Below are positions 57,032 to 64,000 of a DNA stretch of 64,000 nucleotides, in pieces. Under the pieces are notes generated by a model, which was not told where the DNA came from, did not search any database, and saw only the letters and a program-made list of their open reading frames with translations. The DNA is from Geobacter sp. OR-1 (GTDB lineage Bacteria > Desulfobacterota > Desulfuromonadia > Geobacterales > DSM-12255), in assembly GCF_000813145.1 (NCBI RefSeq), contig NZ_BAZF01000008.1:124001-188000 (forward strand), written 5' to 3'. The position numbers and the translations under genes are program-made. Every line of letters starts with the position of its first letter. Position 1 is the stretch's first letter.

Positions 57032-57402
57032 AACTCCGCCAGTTTTTCGGCAAATTCGCCCGCAATAGCGGCGATACTCTCCCCTTCCGGATCGTTGCCG
57101 AAACGGACCGCCAACCGTTCCGGATCGAGTCCATAGCCGGACAATAGAGCTTTCAGCAACCCCACTCTTTTCAGGCACTGCCATTCCCCGTCCTGAAAGT
57201 GGCACTCCCCCATTGGGCAAGCCAGCAGCAGCACCCCGTCATAACCGCTGTGCAACGGCCCCAGTATCTCTTCGGCTCCGACCGATCCGCAACAGACTAC
57301 GCACTGCAAATCCGGAAGATCCAGGGTGAGTTGTTCAAGATTACCGCTGTATCCCCAGCCGAAACTGCAGGCGATAATCCGTATGCGAGATAATCCGGTC
57401 AT
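57028..57402 (-). CDS. MvhD-like electron-transfer protein
   Basis: 124 residues. The core VVCCGSVGAEEILGPLHSGY and LLLACPMGECHFQDGEWQC match MvhD-type delta subunits of methyl-viologen-reducing hydrogenases, which bind a [2Fe-2S] cluster and connect hydrogenase to heterodisulfide-reductase-like flavoproteins. The N-terminal motif reads ACSFGWGYSG, with only one Cys where the family usually has two spaced Cys (C-x-W-C type). Cluster ligation may differ. Overlaps both neighbours by four bases. Confidence 0.85.
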   Translation of the reverse strand: MTGLSRIRIIACSFGWGYSGNLEQLTLDLPDLQCVVCCGSVGAEEILGPLHSGYDGVLLLACPMGECHFQDGEWQCLKRVGLLKALLSGYGLDPERLAVRFGNDPEGESIAAIAGEFAEKLAEL

Positions 57403-59198
57403 AAGGGCGGGCTCACGTTCGTTCGGCCATCGCCGGCAGGCTTTTCTTCAGGGGCTTTTGCAGGAACGAGCCGACGGGCCGCGGCCGGGCAGGCGGCGAT
57501 GCAAAGGCCGCAGCCGCGGCAGAGCTGCCTGTCGGTAACCGAGGAAAGCCGTTCTTCCCGCATTACTACTGAGGCCGCCCCGAACGGACATGCGGAAGCG
57601 CATACCCCGCAACCGCTGCAACGCTCTTCAATGACTTCACACGTGGGTATATCCAACCGGATTCCGGCCTCAATGCAGGCCTCGCAGGAGCTGCAGGGGC
57701 CGCAGGTCAGGCAGCGCCTCGCTTCGGCAATCGCGTCCTCCAGGGTGAACCCGCTTTCGAAGAGATTGAAGTCCAGGCGATGTTCAGGCGGAAGCCATTG
57801 GACATCCGGTTCGGGACGGTAATCGTGCCGGCTTGGCGGCGGCGGGGTCGAGTAAGCGATTTCTCTGCCGGCCCTAAGATCACCACCACGGCAATACCGG
57901 TCGATAGATTCGGCAGCCTCCACGCCGTCTCTCATGGCATCCACCATGAACCCCAGTTTGAGCATGTCACCGCCGACAAACAGGGACCGGCGGTTAGGGC
58001 TCTCCAGAGTCAGCGGGTCGAACGCAACCCGGCCGGTCTCGTCGAGAAGACCCTCGTGGTGCAGAAATCTGCGTTCCGGTCCCTGCCCTACCGAGATGAT
58101 CAGGAGGTCCGCGGCTATCTCCATGCTGTCCGCCAGGTCGAACTGCGGGTTGAAGCCGTGATCATCAACGACCCGGGTGCAGCGCGGAGCGGTGATGCCG
58201 GTCAACCGACCCGTGTCGTGGTGTATGGCGCAGACTCCGCGGGAATAAATGATCGCCACACCTTCCTCAACGGCAGCCTTCACCTCAAGGGGGTCGGCAG
58301 GCAAAGGGGACTCTCCCACCCCGGACTCCAGGCAGACAATCGTAACATCGGCCCCCAGTCGCCGGGCGCTTCTGGCCGAATCAAGAGCCACATTCCCGCC
58401 ACCGATCACAATGACCCTCCGGTTGTCCAGATATCCGGCCGGAATGGCCCCATGGGCCAGTTCGTACAGGAAGGAATGCCCGTATATGACGCCCGGAGAC
58501 TTCTGCCCCGGCAGCTCCTTCCCTCCAAATGTCAGGATGCGGGGAGCAGGGCTCCCCACTGCAATGAATACGGCACGGAACCCTTGTTCCTGCAGACGGT
58601 CCAGATCGAAGCCATACATACCCAAACGGGCATCGAATCGAATCTCTATTCCCGCCACCCGGACAATGGCGTCAATAGTGTCGTCAAGCAGGTCCATGGG
58701 TAGCCGGTAGTGGGGAATCAGCCGGAGCGCGCCGCCGAGGGACGCACCGGCCTCGAAGATCACAGGGCGGAACCCTCGGCGGGACAGCTCATAACCGGCC
58801 ATCAACCCTGCTGGGCCGCCGCCGATAACGGCAACCATATCACGATCCCCCCGCGGAAGCGGCTCCAGGTTATGCAACCGGTCACGATACCTGTCCGCAA
58901 TAAACCTTTTGAGAAGCCGTCGCCGGATCGCCCCGCCGGTCTCGGCATAGCGGCATTCCAGTTCGCAGATGCCGCAAACATAGCCGCACACGGTAAAGAA
59001 GGGGTTTTTACGGAACAGGTCATCGCCTATTTCGATGATTATACTTGCTGCGGCTTGGGGGTCCCGGGGGAGCAGAGAGATGAGAATATTGGTTCGCTGG
59101 ATCTCTTCATGAATCGGACATTTAATCTGGCAGGGGGCGAGGAGTTGACTCCCGCTAGGTTCGCCACTCTTTGCCGCCCGATCCGAATGCGGCTTCAT
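57399..59198 (-). CDS. FAD/Fe-S oxidoreductase, glutamate synthase small-subunit-like
   Basis: 599 residues. N-terminal Cys-rich Fe-S region (CQIKCPIHE and CGYVCGICELEC), FAD-binding GGGPAGLMAGYELSRRGF, second nucleotide site VIGGGNVALDSARSARRLG, and two C-terminal [4Fe-4S] groups (CSGCGVCASACPFG, CRGCGLCIAACPAA). Architecture is NuoF/GltD/HdrA-like: it can take electrons from NAD(P)H and pass them to ferredoxin clusters. With the hydrogenase it could form an NAD(P)-linked or electron-bifurcating complex, which is inference. It starts one base overlapping the NADH dehydrogenase stop. Confidence 0.9.
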   Translation of the reverse strand: MKPHSDRAAKSGEPSGSQLLAPCQIKCPIHEEIQRTNILISLLPRDPQAAASIIIEIGDDLFRKNPFFTVCGYVCGICELECRYAETGGAIRRRLLKRFIADRYRDRLHNLEPLPRGDRDMVAVIGGGPAGLMAGYELSRRGFRPVIFEAGASLGGALRLIPHYRLPMDLLDDTIDAIVRVAGIEIRFDARLGMYGFDLDRLQEQGFRAVFIAVGSPAPRILTFGGKELPGQKSPGVIYGHSFLYELAHGAIPAGYLDNRRVIVIGGGNVALDSARSARRLGADVTIVCLESGVGESPLPADPLEVKAAVEEGVAIIYSRGVCAIHHDTGRLTGITAPRCTRVVDDHGFNPQFDLADSMEIAADLLIISVGQGPERRFLHHEGLLDETGRVAFDPLTLESPNRRSLFVGGDMLKLGFMVDAMRDGVEAAESIDRYCRGGDLRAGREIAYSTPPPPSRHDYRPEPDVQWLPPEHRLDFNLFESGFTLEDAIAEARRCLTCGPCSSCEACIEAGIRLDIPTCEVIEERCSGCGVCASACPFGAASVVMREERLSSVTDRQLCRGCGLCIAACPAAARRLVPAKAPEEKPAGDGRTNVSPPL

Positions 59199-60442
59199 CA
59201 GCGTGTACCGTCCTGATCGGTGATGAGCCTGACCTGCCGTTCATGGAACCAGTAATACCAGATCCAGTTAAGCATGACGACGACCCGGTTGCGGAAACCG
59301 ATCAGATAGTAGAGGTGCAGCAACAGCCAGGCGATCCAGGCAGGATACCCTTTCAGTTTCATTCCATGGGTCATGGCGACCGCGGCGCTTTTGCCGATAG
59401 TGGCCATGCTCCCTTTGTCATGATAACGGAATGGCGGAACCGGCAGATTCTGTTCACGCAATTTTATTGCCTTACCGGCATAGGTCCCCATCTGCATGGC
59501 CACCGGTGCGACCATGGGCAACGGTACACCATCCTGTTCCAGCCACGCCATGTCGCCGACAATAAAGACCTCCGGATGGCCGGAGAGCGAAAGGTCGGCC
59601 CCTACCGGCACGCGGCCGCCCGGTTTGAGCCCCACCCCGAGCGAGCCGGCCAACGGAGCGGCCTTGACCCCGGCAGACCAGAACAGGGTATGTGCCGGGA
59701 TAACAGCGCCATCATGAAGAACCACCCGTTCCGGCCCGGCATCGGTAACCCTGGCGTTAAGAAGGACTTCCACCCCCATACTGCGAAGCTTGTTCAGGGT
59801 GTAAGACTGCAGTTGTTCAGGCATTGCCGCCATGAGGCGGTCGAACGCCTCGATGAGCACCACGCGCGCCGCCTGAACGCTCAATTCGGGGTAATCCTTG
59901 GCGAGCACGTACCGGACCAGCTCGATGAGTGCCCCGGAAAACTCGACGCCGGTCGGGCCGCCGCCGACGATGACAAAGGTCATCAGAGCCCGGCGCTTCG
60001 CCGGGTCCGGCTCCACCACGGCGCGTTCAAAAGCGGTAAGGATCTGGTTGCGCAACCGCTCGGCATCGGCCAGCTTCTTGAGGTCATAGGCATGGCGCTC
60101 AACCGAATCCAGACCGAAGAAATTGGTCACGCTCCCCGCTGCAACCACCAGGTAGTCGTACCCGATCTCCCCATGGCTGGTCAGCACCTTGCACGCGGCA
60201 AAATCGACGGCGCGGACCTCGGCAAGATGAAACCGCGTGCCGGTCCAGTGCCGTGACATGGCCCGGATCGGATAGGCGATGGACTCCTGTTCGAGACCGG
60301 CGGTCGCAACCTGATAAAGCAGCGGCTGAAACAGGTGGTAGTTGTTCCGGTCCACCAGCACAACCTCCAGCCCCTGGCCGGCCAGTTCCCTGGCCGCGCG
60401 GATTCCGCCGAACCCTATGCCTATGATTACGACACGTTTCAC
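59198..60442 (-). CDS. Type II NADH dehydrogenase
   Basis: 414 residues from GTG 60442 (tatggag eight bases upstream; a TTG at 60490 is possible). Rossmann FAD site VVIIGIGFGGIRAARELAGQ, second NADH site MTFVIVGGGPTGVEFSGAL, and the family IFIVGDMAWLEQDGVP-like FAD contact region (VFIVGDMA). C-terminal amphipathic helices anchor it to the membrane (WLLLHLYYLIGFRNRVVVML). It oxidises NADH and reduces menaquinone without pumping protons. First gene of the hydrogenase operon, so H2 oxidation and NADH use may be coordinated. Confidence 0.92.
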   Translation of the reverse strand: MKRVVIIGIGFGGIRAARELAGQGLEVVLVDRNNYHLFQPLLYQVATAGLEQESIAYPIRAMSRHWTGTRFHLAEVRAVDFAACKVLTSHGEIGYDYLVVAAGSVTNFFGLDSVERHAYDLKKLADAERLRNQILTAFERAVVEPDPAKRRALMTFVIVGGGPTGVEFSGALIELVRYVLAKDYPELSVQAARVVLIEAFDRLMAAMPEQLQSYTLNKLRSMGVEVLLNARVTDAGPERVVLHDGAVIPAHTLFWSAGVKAAPLAGSLGVGLKPGGRVPVGADLSLSGHPEVFIVGDMAWLEQDGVPLPMVAPVAMQMGTYAGKAIKLREQNLPVPPFRYHDKGSMATIGKSAAVAMTHGMKLKGYPAWIAWLLLHLYYLIGFRNRVVVMLNWIWYYWFHERQVRLITDQDGTR

Positions 60443-60506
60443 TGTCTGCACTCCATAACTTGAGGATACCCCGTTTAACGGCTTGTGCAAGACAGGACCG
60501 AACAGA

Positions 60507-60536
60507 AAAGCCCCGCCGGTTTCCCGGCGGGGCTTT
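60507..60536 (-). terminator. Rho-independent terminator after the CoA-transferase gene
   Basis: AAAGCCCCGCCGG and CCGGCGGGGCTTT, nearly perfect, with T-run on the minus strand. It ends the CoA-transferase transcript (stop 60560) and precedes the NADH dehydrogenase start. Confidence 0.85.
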
Positions 60537-60559
60537 GGTACTGCAGGAGCAAGAAACGA

Positions 60560-62146
60560 CTATTCGCAGAGGTCGAGCTTGACGTCCCAGTTCTTGACCT
60601 TCATGGTGCCGTTCTGTGCCAGGTTGAGGTGCATCTTGAAGGCGCGATCCCACAGCTGCGGCTCGTGGCCGATACCTTTGGCCAGGGTGTCCTTAAGGGC
60701 CATATTGTAGTAATCGGTAAGGATCGGCTTGTAGTCCGGATGGGCGCACTTCTCGATGATCTTCAGGGCGCGGTCGCGCGGGCAAAGACCACGGAGGTCG
60801 GCAAGACCCTGCTCGGTGACTACGCAATCCAGGTCGTGCTCGGTGTGGTCGATGTGCGAGCAATGCGGCACCACGCAGGAGATACCGTTCGGATCGGTCT
60901 TGCTCGGCCGGCTCGACGGGGTGTGCATGATCTTCAGGTAGCCGTTGCGGAGGAAGTCGCCGGAACCGCCGAGGCCGTTGATCATACGAGTACCGCCAAC
61001 CAGGGTGGAGTTAGCGTGGGCGTACATGTCGATCTCGACCGGGGTGTTCATGGCGATGCACCCGAGACGACGGATCGGCTCAGGGGCGTTGGAGATGGAG
61101 AGCGGACGGAGGGTGATCTTGTCGAAATACTTTTCCCAGTTCTCGAAGAAACGCGGGAAGCCCGGGGTCTCGGAGAGGGACAGCGAGCAGGAGGAGGCGC
61201 AGAGCAGGTTGCCGCCGTCGAAGAAGTCGAGCATGGTGTCCTGCAGAACTTCGGTGTAGACCGACAGGTTGCGGAACGGACCTTTGGCCAGGCCGCCGAT
61301 GACGGCGTTGGCGATGGAGCCGACGCCCGACTGCAGCGGGAGCAGGTTCTCGGGGAGACGGCCCATTTTGATTTCGTGGGAGAAGAACTCCATGATGTGA
61401 CCGGCGATCGCATCCGAGGTTTCATCCTGCTCGGCGAAGGCGCGCCCCTTGTCGCGGAGTTTCGACTCGACGATGGCGACGATCTTGTCCGGGTCGCAAG
61501 GTACATACGGGGTGCCGATACGGCTGTCAGCGGCGGTGATCAGGAACGGCGCCCTGTGGGGCGGCTTCTGCTGCATATGGATGTCGTGCATCCCTTCGAA
61601 GGAGGGCTGTCCGGTGTTAACCTCGATGATGATCTTGTCGCAGAGGGCAATCGCCTCGGCAACGATGCCGCAGGAGGTGGTCAGGGCCAGACCGCAGTCT
61701 TCGGTGATGGCCGAGACTTCGATGATGCCGATGTCGTAGCGGCCGTTGCCGGTGTAGAAGCCGTAAGAGATGTCCTGGGCGAAGTGACCGAGGTGCTTGT
61801 CGCCCATCCGGATGCGGCCGGCGTTGATCCCGGCAGCGATGTTCTTGCCGGTCTGGTACGGCCAGCGGCGGTCGATCATGTCAAGAGTTGCCCAGCGGTC
61901 TTCGGTCTCGGCACCAACAGAGGCGCCGATGAACAGGTTGAACTTCATCTTGCCCTGCAGGTTGTTGGCCTCAACATGGTTGGCCAGGGCGATGGGTACC
62001 ACCTTGGGGTAGCCTGCCGGGGTGAAGCCGGACCACATGAGATCCTGCCCGGCCTGAAAGAACTTGATGGTGTCTTCAGGCTTCATGACCTTGCTGAGCA
62101 GCGACTTGCGACGAACGCGACTTTCAAGTGTACCGAATTCAGACAT
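60560..62146 (-). CDS. ato: Acetyl-CoA hydrolase/succinyl-CoA:acetate CoA-transferase
   Basis: 528 residues. FQAGQDLMWSGFTPAGYPKV at the start and GLGGSGDFLRNGYL near the C-terminus are typical of the acetyl-CoA hydrolase/transferase family; GSGDF follows the catalytic Glu region (IEVNTG). In Geobacter such enzymes activate acetate with succinyl-CoA for the citric acid cycle. A gaggtagaag ribosome binding site precedes the ATG. Strong promoter with operator-like palindrome upstream (62259-62297). Strong terminator downstream. A long plus-strand open frame over it is a codon-bias shadow. Confidence 0.9.
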   Translation of the reverse strand: MSEFGTLESRVRRKSLLSKVMKPEDTIKFFQAGQDLMWSGFTPAGYPKVVPIALANHVEANNLQGKMKFNLFIGASVGAETEDRWATLDMIDRRWPYQTGKNIAAGINAGRIRMGDKHLGHFAQDISYGFYTGNGRYDIGIIEVSAITEDCGLALTTSCGIVAEAIALCDKIIIEVNTGQPSFEGMHDIHMQQKPPHRAPFLITAADSRIGTPYVPCDPDKIVAIVESKLRDKGRAFAEQDETSDAIAGHIMEFFSHEIKMGRLPENLLPLQSGVGSIANAVIGGLAKGPFRNLSVYTEVLQDTMLDFFDGGNLLCASSCSLSLSETPGFPRFFENWEKYFDKITLRPLSISNAPEPIRRLGCIAMNTPVEIDMYAHANSTLVGGTRMINGLGGSGDFLRNGYLKIMHTPSSRPSKTDPNGISCVVPHCSHIDHTEHDLDCVVTEQGLADLRGLCPRDRALKIIEKCAHPDYKPILTDYYNMALKDTLAKGIGHEPQLWDRAFKMHLNLAQNGTMKVKNWDVKLDLCE

Positions 62147-62258
62147 CTTCTACCTCCTGTTTTGATGTTGTGTTTACAGCCAAGATCCAAAAGATCTTTG
62201 CTAATGCTGTTGGGCTATTCCCGATACCGATACTACGCTATTCTGTATACAGGAAAAA

Positions 62259-62297
62259 GTAGAACCGGATTCTACTCAAGTGACTGTTTATAGTCAA
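62259..62297 (-). promoter_or_regulatory. Promoter and operator-like palindrome of the CoA-transferase gene
   Basis: Minus strand TTGACT (62292-62297), 17 bases, TAGAAT (62269-62274): near consensus. GTAGAA-ccgga-TTCTAC (62259-62275) is a palindrome covering the -10, and CTGTATACAG lies at 62243-62252 downstream of it. A repressor such as a growth-substrate regulator could bind here. Confidence 0.65.
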
Positions 62298-62326
62298 GAT
62301 AAAAAACGGCTAAGGTAGGGGGTTTT

Positions 62327-63064
62327 TCATGGGGTTTGGTCATCGGATTGCCACTGCCGGAAGACGATACGGGGGGCGATCCATTGCGTAGCGGCTGCTG
62401 CCCGATAACCGGCAGGCACCTTGATCTCGATGATGCTCCAGCGTTCGGTTTCTGCGGGGTCCAGGCGCTGACCGACAAGGGCGGGAGTGGCCTCCGGTTT
62501 CAGCGTGACGTCAAAGGCATTCAGAGGCGTGGCAAGGCCGGTACCGATCGCCTTCAGATAGGCCTCTTTACGCGTCCAGCAGGCATAGAACCCAGCGAGA
62601 ACCGACTCTTCGTCAAGGTCATGCAGATCATCAATCTCACGGCAGGAAAAAAACCGCTCGGCAAGTTTCATAAAAGACCTGCCATAGCGGGCAGTCTCGA
62701 TATCGACCCCGATCGGGTATTTGCGGTTTATGGCCAGAAGTGCCAGATTGGAACTGTGAGAGAGGTTGAAATGAATCCCGCTGGAATCGGCATTCCTGAG
62801 TTCGGGCTTGCCGTGCGGGCCATAATCGAAATCGAGTTCTTCCGGAGAGATGGGCAGATAACTGCTGAGAATTTTCCGCAGCAGTCCGCGGGCCACGATA
62901 AAATGATTCCTCGGTTTCAATATGCGGATACGTTCGGCACGTCGGCGCTCCTCCACGGAAAGAAGGCCCAGAAGAGCAGGAATGCCGTCTGCTGCCACGT
63001 CCAGGCTTATGAGCCAGAGATGAATCTCACCCAGTTCCAGCGGTCGCGGCAGTATATTATTCAT
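62327..63064 (-). CDS. 4'-phosphopantetheinyl transferase, Sfp type
   Basis: 245 residues from ATG 63064, overlapping the upstream stop by four bases. Family motifs: VGVDIE-equivalent IGVDIETARYGRSF (metal Asp/Glu), FSCREI and WTRKEAYLKAIGTGL (catalytic Glu/Lys). Attaches phosphopantetheine to carrier proteins of fatty acid, polyketide or peptide synthesis. No carrier protein gene is visible in the window. Coupled to the secreted protein gene upstream. Confidence 0.92.
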   Translation of the reverse strand: MNNILPRPLELGEIHLWLISLDVAADGIPALLGLLSVEERRRAERIRILKPRNHFIVARGLLRKILSSYLPISPEELDFDYGPHGKPELRNADSSGIHFNLSHSSNLALLAINRKYPIGVDIETARYGRSFMKLAERFFSCREIDDLHDLDEESVLAGFYACWTRKEAYLKAIGTGLATPLNAFDVTLKPEATPALVGQRLDPAETERWSIIEIKVPAGYRAAAATQWIAPRIVFRQWQSDDQTP

Positions 63065-63999
63065 TGTGCCGACGCGGGGGGAGCAGGTGATGGTGATACT
63101 TCCATAATCCGCCCTTCCTCGGCCTGGCGCCATTTCAGAAAGGCAAGGAGTTCGGAATAGGTTTCGAGGCTTTTGATCAGGGGGATCTCCTTGCGCACGG
63201 AATCGTCATAGCCTTTGAGCCTGGCGTTAAAGCCAACTGCCTTGCCTTTCAACCCCGAGACGCTCTCAGCAAGAAAGCTCTTCTCCTTTTTATCCGCGTC
63301 CCTCTTCACGAGCGACTTGGCCCTGGCCCAGTATTCATCGCTGCTCAACATGTAATGGTTCAGGCTTTCCAGAAATGACAATGCAGAAGCGGACAATTCA
63401 GAGGTGGTGGCCAGTTTTGTCTGCAGATCGGTAATGTCCCGGAGCAACTGCTCGTCGGCAAAGCGGGCCAGGTCATAGATATCCTTTTCTTTGGCCGGGT
63501 CGAGGGCGTCCATCCGGTCGGCAAACTGCTGGGAACTGGCAAGAAACACGGTAATCGATTTGGAGGCTGCGCTCAGGGACAGGGTAAAATGCGAGACAAA
63601 CTTGGTAAACATTCCGGCCTGTCCGGCATAAGGTATCGGCAGAGCCTTGGCAAAACCGGCTGCCATGGAACCGGCCTCGATATACTTTGAATACCCGGCA
63701 ACGCTGCCGGACATCCAGGTCACATAACCCTGGAACTCGTTCATTGCCAGACGCTGGCTTTTTACCTCGGCAGCGATCTCGCGCATACGTGAAATCATGC
63801 GCGAGTTGAGTTCGCCTGCGGTCAAGGCCGGCATCTGCAACCGGGTCACCTGCTCTTTGAGGGCTGCATTCTCCTGCACAAGCGACAAAGTCGCCTCGTC
63901 CTTCTGTTTCAGCAGTTCGGCACACTGTTCTTCGGCGTGGGCGCCCGGAACGGCGGCTATTAAGGCACAGGCAATAATTAAGGCTGGTATTCGCAACAT
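63061..63999 (-). CDS. Secreted coiled-coil protein of unknown function
   Basis: 312 residues, ATG at the window edge (63999), so the upstream region is not visible. Signal peptide IPALIIACALIAAVPGAHA. The mature protein is largely helical, with a Glu/Lys/Gln-rich heptad region (about 25-60) and a hydrophobic middle (GFAKALPIPYAGQAG). No catalytic motif. Not recognised. Cotranscribed with the phosphopantetheinyl transferase. Confidence 0.75.
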   Translation of the reverse strand: MLRIPALIIACALIAAVPGAHAEEQCAELLKQKDEATLSLVQENAALKEQVTRLQMPALTAGELNSRMISRMREIAAEVKSQRLAMNEFQGYVTWMSGSVAGYSKYIEAGSMAAGFAKALPIPYAGQAGMFTKFVSHFTLSLSAASKSITVFLASSQQFADRMDALDPAKEKDIYDLARFADEQLLRDITDLQTKLATTSELSASALSFLESLNHYMLSSDEYWARAKSLVKRDADKKEKSFLAESVSGLKGKAVGFNARLKGYDDSVRKEIPLIKSLETYSELLAFLKWRQAEEGRIMEVSPSPAPPASAQ

Positions 64000-64000
64000 G

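Noticed and set aside
60485-62293. A 602-codon open frame on the plus strand across the CoA-transferase gene
   Set aside because: It is antisense to a clear family gene, arises from GC-rich third positions and has no binding site or motif.

Overview
The window comes from a Geobacter-type bacterium (Desulfuromonadia/Geobacterales). The evidence is the mix of a Hyb-type periplasmic uptake [NiFe] hydrogenase (HybOABC plus protease) behind a sigma-54 promoter, a second cytoplasmic Mvh-like [NiFe] hydrogenase, an acetyl-CoA hydrolase/CoA-transferase of the succinyl-CoA:acetate kind, many chemoreceptors and sensor kinases, and two GEMM-I riboswitches of the style common in Geobacter. GC is fairly high except in a few visibly AT-richer patches (about 22.9-26.0, 38.1-41.1 and 45.7-46.2 kb). 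No tRNA, rRNA, CRISPR array or insertion sequence was seen.

Layout. 1-12.7 kb: a broken-off O-antigen-ligase-like gene, a chemoreceptor, a minus-strand housekeeping run (dtd, macro domain, nfo, HIT, dapF), a PstS-like binding protein, a WYL regulator, a LemA lipoprotein, and a histidine kinase/NtrC-type regulator pair. 12.9-18.6 kb: the hyb operon, with a sigma-54 promoter directly upstream and divergent from that pair. 18.6-22.7 kb: a kinase/binding-protein pair and a chemoreceptor with a C-terminal PilZ domain. 22.9-26.0 kb: an AT-rich cassette of a WYL regulator, two unknown proteins and a PD-(D/E)XK nuclease, with the same palindrome in two intergenic sites. 26-33.3 kb: a TetR-controlled RND efflux system with small passengers. 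33.4-37.9 kb: def-fmt-DUF116-deacetylase, then a DAHP synthase behind a Phe/Tyr/Trp-rich leader peptide and attenuator. 37.9-41.1 kb: a predicted c-di-GMP riboswitch controlling a secreted NHL-repeat protein that carries a frameshift. 41.1-45.1 kb: a molybdenum hydroxylase cluster. 45.2-47.5 kb: small secreted and membrane proteins, an ECF sigma factor and a DGC-domain protein. 47.7-52.3 kb: U32 peptidase-like protein, SUI1/YciH, Uup ATPase. 52.4-54.5 kb: a predicted cGAMP-type (A20) riboswitch controlling a coiled-coil protein with duplicated end domains. 54.6-60.4 kb: a five-gene overlapping operon joining an Mvh-like hydrogenase to a flavin/Fe-S oxidoreductase and a type II NADH dehydrogenase. 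60.5-64 kb: CoA-transferase, phosphopantetheinyl transferase and a secreted protein of unknown function.

How it fits together: two hydrogenases would feed electrons from H2 to the quinone pool (Hyb) or exchange them with pyridine nucleotides or ferredoxin (Mvh-like). Second-messenger control appears three times (c-di-GMP riboswitch, cGAMP-type riboswitch, PilZ chemoreceptor). The strongest candidates for undescribed biology are the cGAMP-type-riboswitch/duplicated-domain protein, the WYL-nuclease cassette with its shared operator, and the aromatic attenuator with five alternating RNA strands. All calls are from reading the sequence by eye; no database search was run.
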